Shown here in pieces: positions 22,064 to 33,447 of a DNA stretch of 64,000 nt. Location of the stretch: positions 20,360,002 to 20,424,001 of the forward strand of contig OY987242.1 of the NCBI GenBank assembly GCA_963920765.1. The letters run 5' to 3'. Each line of letters opens with the position of its first letter. The stretch's first letter is position 1. The notes beneath the pieces are model-generated. The model saw only the letters and a program-made list of their open reading frames with translations, did no database searches and was not told the DNA's origin. Made by a program: the position numbers and the translations under genes. This DNA comes from Ulota crispa (Eukaryota; Streptophyta; Bryopsida; Orthotrichales; Orthotrichaceae).

Positions 22064-23991
22064 TTAAATGTAAATGCGGTGTATGTTTTTCATGGTGAGT
22101 TTCTTCCGACATGTCGGACACTTCTTCTGCGACTTGATGGCTCCCTGGATGCAACTTTGGCAGAAGAGATGGCCACAAATGGTGGACGTCTCTTCCTGCA
22201 TCGTGTCCATGCAAATCGCGCATTTCAATCCAGTTTCCTCCTCCTGCTGTACTGGCGACACTGGGGGGAGCTCCTTCATCACACAAGGTTCTATGGGAAC
22301 ATTCTTCCGTTTCCGACTCTGCAGCAGCAAAACAAACATCTGCGGAATCAGTGAACTGTACAGTAAAACCGGTGAAGATCTGCTTCTGCTTCCTACCGAC
22401 TGGTTACCAACTGCACCTCACTCGGTTGAACTTGTTAGCAAAGGGTGTGAACATAACCTGGTTCAATGCCAATAGAAATGGAAATGGAAAAGGAAATAGA
22501 ATGGATGTGGGAGTGTTTGCTGTCGCTCTGCCCACTTTGGAATTGCGTACCACATTCATACTCAGAGATAGCCAAGTTTTATCTCAATAAACCAGGCTCT
22601 GGAGCCAAATCTTCGTTGATATACAGTACTGATCTCCCAACGAAAGCACACTCGTATGTATGTTATAATGCTTAAAATGATGCAAAGAAAATATAACAAG
22701 GTAAAATCCTGGTAACAGATGACATGGAGAAAAGGTATTTGATGATTGGAGCTCAGTGCTGGAATCAGGAAGGAGGAGAATTGATGTTTGTGCAACACAG
22801 CAAACTCGATGAAATGAACAATAAGGTCATAAGAGTGGATCTTACCGCAAAGGCAAAAAAAAGAAACCGTAATCCTCAGAAGAAGAAAAGACGGCTAAAA
22901 GTGAACCTGAATATACCTTGGGAGTATCCGTCAGAAGGACACAATCCTCATTCGGAGGAGCTGGTCGAGATGGAGTGGTGAGGTCTATCGTTGGCCTGAA
23001 CTGTCGCCCTCGCCGAACCAGTAAGGGAGGTTGTTGTGTTGTGGTGGACTGTGAGACACTCCGGATGCTGTAGTGCGATGTTCCTGGACACCAAACGCTC
23101 AACTAAAGCAATTAACATCTGCTTCGTTGTTGCAAAAAGGTCACGAAGAGAAATTCTATAACATTCTGCATACTTCCACAATTGCCGATTGTAGCAGGAT
23201 TATCCCAGTGAAATTTGTGTCAAAGCAAGACTCAGGTGGTAAGATTAAAGAGGTTCGAGTGTAATGCCAACAAAGGCTCACCTCCAAGGCCAAGACGCAA
23301 TTCCAAAGGGTCTTCTTCCACTGCAACTGCTACCCTTGATCGTGTGGAACGACGTGAATCCGCATTCGCAATTGACTTAGCCTGTGGCAACGAGAAAAAG
23401 ATTACACATAAGAACACTGGCATTTGCTATGATTAGGGCAGAGTACAGCGACCCTTGGCAAAAAAAAATTGGAGTTATAGTTGCAGCAAACGACATGATT
23501 GTTGGCGAGCGAAGAGGAAACCCTGCGCATAATAAACCATAGCTTCGACGGAATTCCACCACAGAAAGAAACTGGAAGAGAACGGCATCTAAAGCAAGAC
23601 AAACAGACACGCACAGGAAAGGAAGATAATTGGCCACACGAGACGGATCCGAACGGAAACATGCCTGTCCATGAAACTCATCACGATGAAGGATGCGGAG
23701 CGTCACGCCAATCGAAGAAGCACAGACACGCACCTGAGCAAACGCGGTCGGAGACGACACCACCACATCGTCGTCCTCTTCTTCCACCACGATCGGCGTG
23801 GACGTCATGCCCCGAATGATGCCGCCCACGGTAGGTTCATGTTGATGATGATGTTGATGATGGTCACGATGGTCACGATGCGACGAAACCACGGCGGCTG
23901 TGAGTCGCGACGCATCGGATTCTCCGCCACGCCGTCGACTCCGCGTCCGGCTCTGCGTCTGCCCGGGCTTCGATTCCCCGCTCACAATCAT
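22064..23991 (-). CDS. RNF4-like RING E3 with SUMO-interaction-like motifs (candidate STUbL)
   Basis: Exons 23734-23991, 22917-23102 and 22064-22318, all phase 0, give 232 aa. Seen: an Arg-rich start, a His/Asp-rich tract (residues 38-51), then PIVVEEEDDDVVV (66-78), which has the hydrophobic-plus-acidic form of SUMO-interaction motifs; TIDLT occurs later in exon 2. The C-terminal RING has C181-x2-C184, C196-G-H198-x2-C201-x2-C204 and C215-x2-C218, and the protein ends IHRIYI. Known: RNF4-type SUMO-targeted ubiquitin ligases combine N-terminal SIMs with a C-terminal RING ending close to a similar IYI tail; they ubiquitinate SUMOylated proteins in the nucleus. The acceptor of exon 2 is ambiguous: a second phase-0 site (TCACAG, starting exon 2 at 23048) would delete 18 residues. 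The GAT-rich microsatellite encodes the His tract. The neighbouring KU80 gene is not evidently linked in function. Confidence 0.83.
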
Positions 23992-23997
23992 CGCACC

Positions 23998-24045
23998 AAA
24001 CCCTAAAACACTCTCTCTCTCGCTCTCTCTCGCTCGCTCCCGTTC
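23998..24045 (-). promoter_or_regulatory. Telo-box and CT-repeat in the 5' region of the RING gene
   Basis: AAACCCTAAAA at 23998-24008 (read on the plus strand) lies 6 bp upstream of the RING gene's start codon and is followed by CTCTCTCTCGCTCTCTCTCG-type repeats to about 24045. Telo-box sequences (AAACCCTAA) and CT/GA repeats are known features near transcription start sites of plant growth-related genes; a regulatory role here is inferred. Confidence 0.5.
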
Positions 24046-25221
24046 TCGAACTCTTCAATCTATCCAGCAATCCCTATCCCGCACGCTCTCGTCCTCGGTT
24101 CTCCGCCAATTCGTTATCGCATCCCCCGACGATGCGAAGCTAAAACTAAGTTAAGCTGCTGCTGCATTCCACGGCTCCGCCATAGCCAAAGTTCTCGGTG
24201 TTGGCACTCCGGCCATGAATTGGTGTAGTCTCAACGGCGATGTAGCCATGGCGAGGGTGCGTGATCAGCAAGGCCGGGAGCATTTATGGAGCGCAGCGAT
24301 CGCTCTACTAATTATGAGTATGTCGCTGTTACCCTTCCGTGCACTTTTCCCCCGAGCTCTGCTCTTAAACTTACCGCAACAAAAGTCAGAGCGACCCACT
24401 CTCCCCAGCCAAAGTTGGCGTTGCACCTTTTGGAGTTCAGGCTCTTCGGTCTCCCTCTTTCTCTTTTGTTTTCTTTCCCCAATACGGATGCAAAATTGGT
24501 ACTCCTCTCACGAATGTTCAATGGACTTAGTTATCAGCATCAGTTCCATTTTTTAATTTTTTTTTAAGTTTTTTATTTCTAAGGATTTAGGGCACGGCCA
24601 GCAGATCAGTCCCTATTTCTGAATTATAGTGCTTGAGTAGCTTTTTTTCGTCATGACCAAAAACGTATCATTAGGGTCCCAAGGACATTTTATTTTCTTA
24701 CACATCACGGGGTTACTGCCTGTAAAAAGTGATGACTCTGAAAGTTTACTTACAAGAGGAGGTGTCAGAGTGCCAGCTTTCAGTCCTGTTCTTCTTAGGA
24801 TTTGAAAGCTCCATGTCTGTAAGAGACAAACCTTTTGAGTAAAGAATTGCCTGAGGGTAAAATCCAGAAAGAACCTCACATGAAATAAGCTACCTTGAAC
24901 ATCCCCTTACAAGATTTTGCAAAGTAATTCCAAGTTTTGGAAAGTTTTGGAAAGTATTGCAAAATAGGGTTTCTGACTTCACAAATGATGACTCTTTACT
25001 GGAGTCCAGTAACAAATAAATGTCGTTATTTCGGTAGCTCTCACTCCCAGCCACTTTTCAGCAACGACATTGATGGGCCTTTTTTTAATCTTTCGATGGA
25101 GGGTGATCGTGGAATATGTCTGGGGAATGGAATTGAATCTAATTGAGATTTAAGTCTTGAGAAAAAAACTATAAATGGACACTCGGTCTCCGCAAGAAGA
25201 GCTTCTATTTCATCGATCTCT
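24046..25221. other. Spacer between the RING gene and the 3' end of KU80
   Basis: The part at 24046-24560 is GC-richer and contains plus-strand frames starting at 24215, 24250 and 24286 that could belong to a divergent transcript, but none has a recognisable domain or a convincing splice partner. From 24600 to 25221 the sequence is AT-rich and probably includes the KU80 3' untranslated region. Confidence 0.4.
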
Positions 25222-28200
25222 TTATACAGGTTCATCCTTTGCTGCCAGCTTCTCACCAACCAGAAACGATGCAGCCTCCGCAGCTCCAACATTACTGTGT
25301 TTAAAAAACAAAAGAATTCATCAAAAATCAAGCCGAGTTTGGAAAACAACAAAAATGCTGGAAGCAAAACAATTTAAAGTAAAATAAAAAATCATGGAGA
25401 TACAGAAATAAACTGAAATTTGAGAGGAAACAAAAAGTATTACCTGTCAGGAGCTTCATCCTTTGAAATTAGAGTAATCTTTTGGCTGATTATTTGCTGC
25501 CAGAAATCTTGAAGCCGCTTGGATCTTCCCTTGGTTGCTAAACTTTGTAGGAAAGAATTAAACTCCAATGGTTCCTGAGAATACCACGGAAAAATATCAC
25601 TTTGTGCACAAAAAATCAAAGAGTTGAAGCTAGAAGATGCAGCTGAAAAACTACACGCTACACCTAGCACACTCTTAAAGATATAGAGCCCAGAGAACCC
25701 TCACTTATTGTATTGCCTTCTCCTGGATTTTAAATTAGCAAGCCGATTAGATAACAAAACACATGCAAAGGACACAGCGGATGTATTGTTTTACCTCTTG
25801 AATTACACAGCCAGATCGCAGAGCAACCAAACATGCAAGAGCCTTTTCATATGTATTGCCATCAGAAGCAGAGTCTAGAAGATCAATGATCATTTTCTTC
25901 ATCCCTTCGATAGCTTTCCCAACCCATTCCGTGCTGTCCCGACGAGCCAATAGTGCCTCAAAATCAGGCACAGGATTTGCAATTCCAATCTCCTCAACTT
26001 TTACAGAAGCAACGCAGCTGGAGGACACGGGCCCAAGGCCCGTAGAACCCACTTCCACGGCAGCTGCTTCGTCTTTAATTTGCGGCTTTTTCTCATCCTT
26101 TGGTTCGTCTTTCCAGAAAGACTTCTTCACCTTCTGCAGTAAAAGAACAGGGCGTGAGAAAAAACAAACTGCAACCATGCATTCTGTAGTTAATTACCAC
26201 CTAAAATACAATGCAGTCACAACTCAGCTAATCACCAACCAATTCTACCAACGCTTTCACATATTGCTCATCTACTCCTTGTTACATAGCTAAAGTCGGG
26301 TACCCTGCATCATGCATTCCAAGGCACAGAATACAAACTTCTCATGTTAGAATAATCACTGACGTCGAGACGTGGGAGCGTTGCAACCCAGATAACCACC
26401 TCACAGTATTGGATGACACCCAACTTAGTCAAAACAAGAAAACGAAGAGGGTAACATCAGACCTGGACGTTTGGTGTCAATGTCAGCTCTTTGCAGAAAT
26501 GATGCATTCCGTATTCATTTGCGGTTAGGAACAATGGATCTGGCTCTGCGATACAGCGTAAGGCTTCATCAACTGGAGGAATTTCGGCCTCGGGATTGAG
26601 AGATCGTAAGTGCAGAAAATAGTAGAACCTCTGCCAAAAGCGAACAGACGTGATACTTGTTAATGAAAAAAGGTCAACATAACAAGCTAGGGATGTGATA
26701 CAAAACACAACAAGTTACTTATTGAAGAGTGCTCAGTAGCAAAATTTAGAAGGTAGTATAGAGCACAACACAAAAAAGTCACTACCCTTATTGAAAGCGA
26801 TGGCTCTATGGATAAAATGCAGAAAGGCCCTAGACGGATATTTATAGAAGAAAGAATTGAGGAAGAACCGTTCTCACCTGGAGAATTGGATTAACTGTTT
26901 GTTCTGGCTGAAGGACCTCTTCATCTTCATCTGGAGAAAGATCAAGCATGCGCACCAGATTGTCCGCAGCTTCTTGCTGTTGCATGCTTGGTTGCAGAGA
27001 CTCGGCCACAGAGTTGAAAGACTTGAATTGAAACTCCCGCATATCATCGGCGAAGGGAACGACATTGAAGTAAAAACCATCAGCCTGTCAATAAGCGAAA
27101 TTTATACCTTCAATATTAGAGAAATCAAACTGACAATCATTACACGTCTAGTTAATTAGAAGCATATCAAAAGATATAACACTGACCACGTTTTCTTGTT
27201 CAGATACGAATGGCAGCAGAAGCCCCATGACAAGATTGGTTTGTCCTTGTCTCCATACACAACGCACTAAGGCTCCGTAATCAGAATCCTTCATGGCTCG
27301 AGCTAGGGCCGAAACTGCTAAAATAGACTTCTCATGCCCAGGATCCGGCACAAACATGCTGGACTCTTTTAGAAAGTAATGCCTACATGAGCGCCACACA
27401 TCGCTTATTTTAGAGGAGGCCAAGGATAAATGAATTTGGTCCTAGTAAAAGAGTTCCACAACTACCTACACCCCTTCTTCACAAGAAGATGATTCAACAT
27501 AGACAATCCGCACACACAAGGGAGATGAAGGCGGTTCAGATTATCAACACACCGAGGAATTTCAGAGAGTTTCACAATGCCCATAAGCTTAATACCCTTT
27601 GCCGGTTTGAACTTAAAAGCGTCCTCAATTGCTGCATCAATAGGAATATAATTCTTCCCATACTTGTAAGCTTTGACCCGTTGCTCAGGAGGAACAGAAA
27701 CATCTGGATTCTCAACGCTCTTGTACTCGGTGTCTGCCTTTACTACACGAGTTGCAAAAGGGTCAGAAGAAGGTGCTTGGTCGGAATACTTTTTTAGTGT
27801 AGGAAATTTTTCCAGCGCGGTCTTCTTATATACCCATACCTGCAAAAAAAAATGACTATGATATATAAGCTGCTTACAAACTGTAACATTCTTGCGTAAG
27901 AAAAGGTACACTACTACTTATTTTCTCGCACTCACACTCCTTTACAATAAATCTGCTCTCAACAAGCGCATAAACGTTCAGACCCACCCACACAATAATA
28001 ACGTTGTGTCTGTAGAGGCGGATCCCGAAGGAGACCATATTCTCGAGGGTCTTGTCTTCGTTCAATCAGATAGCTGAAAACAGCACAGTAATATGCGAAG
28101 AACATCTTTAGGAGCTGATCAGTAGCAGAGATCTAACTTTATACTCCTCAAAAGGATACGTGTTTATGGGCCTGTATCAGAATGCACTAATGGAAACTGC

Positions 28201-30457
28201 AAGAAGGTTAAATAGCAACCTTCGCACTTAAGGTCGGTGTAAGCTCGAAGTCGCCACGATACAAAGTTGTTGGTGAAACAACGCGAGACCTCATGATTCC
28301 CAGCATAGATACGGCACTCCGTGCAGTCCCCACCTCAGTTTGAGTGTGCCGTTTGAAGATATCTAAGAGAGCCTCGTTCATTTGCTGTGCAGCAGAATTT
28401 GTTAGAAGTTTTTTATCGATGCGGACTACAACCGCATCCAACTTGATGCCTTGTTCTCCCATACGCTCCGCAATGTTTTTCGCTTGCTCTTCTACTGTTC
28501 CTGAAGACGGCTCTCTAACAGGGGATGCAGCATCCGTAATAAGACAGAGGCGTTTGTTTCCCTTCTTGTTCTCACCCAGCTTTTTCATTAACATATCACA
28601 GCCGACCACGATGGCATCCAAAACTGATCAAGTATGTCAAAGAAGAACACCCTTTGTGAAAATTCATCTTTTCGCCACGAACATAAAGGTTAGAATTAGT
28701 CCAAAACAAGGACAAAAAAAGAGGATACAATCACTTGCTCCATATCCGCGTGGAGCATTCTCCAAGCGATCAGCCAGATCTTGAGATATAACAGCAATAG
28801 GTTCTGCAACTACGATATTCTCGTAACCTTCCAGCTCCTTGTTCAGGTCATTGTCTGTGTCTGTTGCACGTTCATTTTCAACAAAATTCAGAATCTTGTA
28901 ATAACCCAGACCAGTAGTAATAACAAGCTTTTGAGATTGCGATAACAAGTAAACTGAAAAAAAACTGAACAAAATGTGTAAAAGCGCATACCAAAACCCC
29001 AGCACCCCAAGAATAGACAGGAGCGGATAGAGAGTATGGAGCACTTCTAAAAGTGGACTTACCAGTTGCACCAAAGTAGACCAGTCCAAGCTCGTCGTTC
29101 TTACTTAGCAGGAGCTGCAAAAAAGCATGCCCTTTCATCAGTGTTCATACTTCTAAGAAGATACCACTTTCAGATATGAGAAAATGAAAATAACGAAACT
29201 TGTATCATTTCCAAAAATAAAACCCCTACTTTCTTCATCAGTGAAAAGCTGAACGCAGTGACACGACGTCAGCATGAAGCACACAAACTTTGCCATAGGA
29301 GCCATTTTAGATAGCCCGGATCGAAGCAACAAGCTTGAGAGAACAAGAGGAATTGTACGCCTTGATTGGTGCTAAAAAAAAACTATTATTTGTTTTACCT
29401 TGTTCAATGTGAACTTTACACGAGTCCAAGTAACAAAGAAAAAGTATGAAGGGGCGGCACTTACACGAGGTGCCACCTAAAAGAGCTTGACCCTACGTGG
29501 CATGCGATTTTTTCAAAATGGTAAGGTTTTAAGCTACCTCTCGTCGCATATTGCAAAACCGAGTCATAAGGTGTCATAAACGCCCTGGACTGTTTTGTGT
29601 CTATTATCAACCATAGTTGCACATGATGTTGCTTCAAATTTTAAGCTCGTTCTCTTAAGCTAGTTGCTTCAACCTGTGCAGTCTTACACAAGACCTCACA
29701 CAAGTAATAGATCAGAAGAAGAGGACTCCATCAAAGGACGGAATGGCTTACCTTTCTATGCACTAGACTAGCTATGCACTTCGATGCAGCGGGCAGATAC
29801 GGATGCATACTCGGACTCACATCCAGCAGTATCATCAACGTTTCCTGAATTTCCACCATTACAGCAGCATCAGATAATGCAACGAAAAAAATACATATAA
29901 ATCCACAATTATTTATTCGAAATTACTGCATGTACATTTGATGTAGCACTTTCTGATTAGAAACGCTCGTGGAAGAATGTTTCACCTAGCATCCTAAGGT
30001 CCTCCAAAAGCTTAACCTCTCACATTTCAAGATATTACTATATTACTTTAATCCCTTGAAGCAGTATCGATAGGACATGGCCCACGGATTAAGAAGAATT
30101 GCACAATCAACGCAAGAATAATTGACGTGCAATCTTTTTAGTGACCTAATGTTCGGGATTCACCATTAGGCAAATCACAGTGGCATAAAAAGGCCTAGAT
30201 AATCCAAAAGCTTTAAGAATACACTCATTTTCCTCCATTAGCATCTAGATTACCAAAACCTTAACAGAAATTTCACACGCACAAAAATTTATTAACACTC
30301 CAAAAATACATCCGCGTCGGCAAAGTACCACGACTCCGGACAACAGCTTCCAAAACATGCAACAAAAGTCAACGAAGAAATCCAATGCAAGAAACTTATG
30401 AGGATTATTGGACAGGAACAATAGCAATTGCTCCGATTGTACCTTGCTTCTTGCCAT
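25222..30457 (-). CDS. KU80: Ku80 subunit of the Ku DNA end-binding heterodimer
   Basis: With Ku70 it forms the ring that binds double-strand DNA ends in non-homologous end joining and at telomeres, in the nucleus. Twelve exons: 30443-30457, 29752-29844, 29063-29114, 28735-28860, 28220-28623, 27553-27839, 27187-27382, 26878-27084, 26463-26630, 25795-26133, 25444-25574, 25222-25294; all GT-AG with matching phases; 696 aa, near the plant Ku80 length. Seen: MARSK then LMILLDVSPSMHPYLP (start of the vWA-like domain), LGLVYFGATG, GYENI, LDAIVVGCDMLMKK, RLCLITDAASP; the barrel region with VWVYKK, PPEQRVKAYKYG, FVPDPGHEKSILAVSALARAMK, ALVRCVWRQGQ, MREFQFKSFN and ADNLVRMLDLSP; then PVPDFEALLARRDSTEWVGKAI and KITLISKDEAP in the C-terminal helical part. 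The first exon is only 15 nt. The order matches plant Ku80 throughout. The C terminus (after residue 670) is the least certain part. Confidence 0.95.
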
Positions 30458-31386
30458 CGCTCTCCAAGACGCCGAGACGTTGGCACAATCGCAGCAGTAG
30501 TAAGCTTACCTCCTCCACCTCTCTTAAAACAGATTACGTAACTTTACGAGCTGAAAGAATTTCAACCGCATTGAAGTTTATGCTAGAGCAGATCGTCGAA
30601 GCCAAACCGAATCGTTAAACAATTGATAGTGAAGTTCAAATTCAGTGAAAGAGCAATCGCAAAAGCTTCCAGAGGACAACAGGGAAGATAACGAAGCTTT
30701 GGCTTGAAGCTCTTGTATAGGAGGACAGATTCTTTGTCGGAATGGTCAGATGAATATCATCGACGAGAAAAGGACACATTAGTCGGTGGAAGCTGAACGA
30801 CGGACGGAGGCCTGGCTAGGTTAACATCCATCTCGAACGTTCGAACGTCTATCAAATGAATTTGAAAACATATGACTTTCAAATTCTGCGAAAAAAAATT
30901 AAGGAATAACAAATTACTAATATTCGTGTTTTACATGATGTCTTCTTTTAAAAAACAAGATTTAACAAGGTCCAAATTTTCAAAAATTGGATTTGCCAAG
31001 AATGGAAAGCTAATTCAAGGCCCCATCAAAATACAATTATTAGAATAAAAATAAGCGTGTGTTGATATTCCGTACTATAAGATGAATTATAAATTCAAAT
31101 AACTCCACTTCGTCTATTTCTTTGTCAAATTTTTATTAAAGTTTTCAATAATTGCACTAAAAGCCCAAACTTTTTGGCCTCAAGGCCTATAAACACAAAG
31201 AAATCAACCCCTATCATACTCTATACTCTTGTACTATAGAGCATTTATAATTGTTCTTAATCTTTAAGCAAGGCAACTTGAAAATGGTCAACTTCTGATG
31301 TATTTTTGAAACCCTTGTGAACCCTAGAATGTCCGGCTAGTCACCATGACTAACCTTCTATAATAGCTCTATATTATCACTATAGT

Positions 31387-31640
31387 GGTGTGGCAAGTGC
31401 CCACCCATTATAATACTATTTCTAAAAGTTGCAAATGCCAACAATGTATGTTAATCTCATGAAAGTTACAAAAAGGGCAACATGGAATCTAATACTATGT
31501 TTTTGAATATTCTCACAATTTAGGTTACTAAAAAATATGAATGTATTTGGTGAGGTTTTTTTTTTTGCCTTCTGTGATCCACCATGTATTTATAATCACT
31601 TCCAAAAAACCTTAGATGATAGACAATTTTTTCTTGTCCT
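31387..31640 (+). repeat. Diverged direct repeat, unit 1
   Basis: Matches 32962-33195 in order: GGTGTGGCA, CAATGTATGTTAATCTCATGAAAG-like, GGCAACATGGAATCTAATAC-like, TTCTCACAA, and a final CACTTCCAAAAAA. Many substitutions separate the two. The source element is unknown to me. Confidence 0.55.
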
Positions 31641-32961
31641 ACAAAGTGTCTTTTTGATGATCAAGGGACAAAAATAGTCTCCTTTGGTGTTTAAAGGCTA
31701 ATCCTTGAATGCCAGGTTGTTTCAATTGATTGCCTTGCTATAGTTGCTCTACATTACTATACGGTGTGCGATTGAGAGGAGCGCGCCTTGGGAACACTTG
31801 AGGTGTTTGGTTGTGACTGTATGTGTGGTCAGTGAATCTTTACGCAGACTCTAACAAAATTCTACAGAGCACCTGTTTTGTAAAATGGGCCTCTTCTACT
31901 ACCAACTCAAAAAAATAATTCTAGAGAGCAGTTGCTTTTTAGAATGAGTTTCTTTTTCTACAAACTCTAAAAGGAAAAGGAGAATTCTATAGAGCATCTG
32001 CTCTGCTGAATGAGATCTTCCTCAATTCCCCTAATCCCTCCAAAAGTCTCAAGACCTAAAATCTATTAAACTTCTAAATTTATAAAACTCCCAAAATCTA
32101 TGAACTTTCCAAATTTCTATGAAAAACTCCAAATTCTTTCAAACTTTCAAACAACACAACTCTCTCAAAAATCCTCAAAATACAATGAGTGATAAAAATC
32201 TGAAAAGCTAATCCAACAAGTTAACATCCATAAAATTTCAAAAGAAAATATCAACATCATTAGTAGTTATGGCTCTCCAAAGTTGCAGCCTCCTTCTCAC
32301 AAAAGATAACCAACCTTCACGCCTTAATTCCTTCATAATTTTCTCCTCAAAGTTTCAAATTTCAATTCCAATAGCTTCTTAAAAAGTTAAGACAAAGAAA
32401 AACACACCCTCCAAATTTTGTTGCAAAATCATGAGCTGAACATCAGCTATGGCTTGTCAAAGTCTCAGCCTTTCTACCTCATATGGCTTGGCTATCCTCA
32501 AATCAAGCAATCATAACTTTTGCATCCTAGCTCCAAATTAAACTTGCAAATACAATTCGGAAACATCTCTTCACCAAAAACAAGCTTTCAAAATTTCATA
32601 GATAAAAGATATAATAGACAAAAGATACTTAACCCAAGAGCTATCTTCCTTTTAAGGTCTGGCTTTCTCTACTAGCAGTTAATTGCCACTCGCATTCAAC
32701 TTCCACTTACTAAAGAGAAATTTTACTTTACTTTTTCACCATTTCTAAAGTGAGGTTCACGTTAGCTCATCCTCTAATCCATGCTTAACCTCCACTCAAG
32801 ATTCTTATCCTCTTATCTTCTCCCGCTTTCCAAATCCAATCCATTTCTTTTAACAGTTTTATTTAATTCAAAAACAAAATGTATCACCTGTTGCAAATCA
32901 AACATATTTAATAAAGTTATGAAAATCTACATGATGGAATACTTTCCATCAAGACAACAAT

Positions 32962-33195
32962 GGTGTGGCATGTATCCATACAATAAAATATTGCCCCCAA
33001 AAGTTACAAAAGTTAATAATGCATGTTGTCCTCATGAAAATTGCAAGAAGGACACCATGAAACCTAATACCATGCTTGTGAATCTTCTCACAAATTAGAG
33101 TTTTTAAAAATATGATGACAATCAATGAGTCTATTTTTGACATTCCATGATGAAGCACATCTTCATGACCACTTCTAAAAAAATATTGGATGAAA
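32962..33195 (+). repeat. Diverged direct repeat, unit 2
   Basis: Second copy of the unit at 31387-31640. It carries TGGTGTGGCATGTATCCAT, CATGTTGTCCTCATGAAAAT and CACCATGAAACCTAATACCA in the same order. It ends about 250 bp upstream of the bL27 start. Confidence 0.55.
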
Positions 33196-33386
33196 ATAAA
33201 AAACCTCACCTTGCACGCAGTGCGGGAACAATTTTCATCCCCTTGGGCATTTAGGGGTTGAAGGCTCGCCGGACCCCTGCAAAGCATAAAATACGAGACT
33301 TTTCCTTTTTTTTTTCCAGGACCCACCGTAACTCCCAGTCAAGTTGGCTTTAACTGGTAGATGCCGGAATTAGGGGTTTCAAGATT

Positions 33387-33395
33387 TTAGGGTTT
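33387..33395 (+). promoter_or_regulatory. Telo-box (complement AAACCCTAA) upstream of bL27
   Basis: TTAGGGTTT lies 53 bp upstream of the bL27 start codon. Telo-boxes near the transcription start are a known recurring feature of plant ribosomal-protein and translation-related genes, which suits its position here. Confidence 0.6.
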
Positions 33396-33447
33396 TGCCT
33401 TCGTGTATAAACGCTTCAGTTCTCGAACTTAGATTAGTCGATTGGCC

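Larger units (their letters stand above)
30458..33386. other. KU80 upstream region and repeat-derived spacer
   Basis: 30458-30830 is the presumed KU80 promoter and leader. From 30830 on, AT-rich DNA with no gene: it contains a diverged direct duplication (31387-31640 against 32962-33195) and three imperfect units of about 60 bp with a TCTA(C/G/T)AGAGCA core between 31860 and 32010. Confidence 0.5.

Noticed and set aside
21902..22475. Long plus-strand frames over the RING gene's last exon
   Set aside because: They are antisense to a clear RING domain on the minus strand and have no domain of their own.
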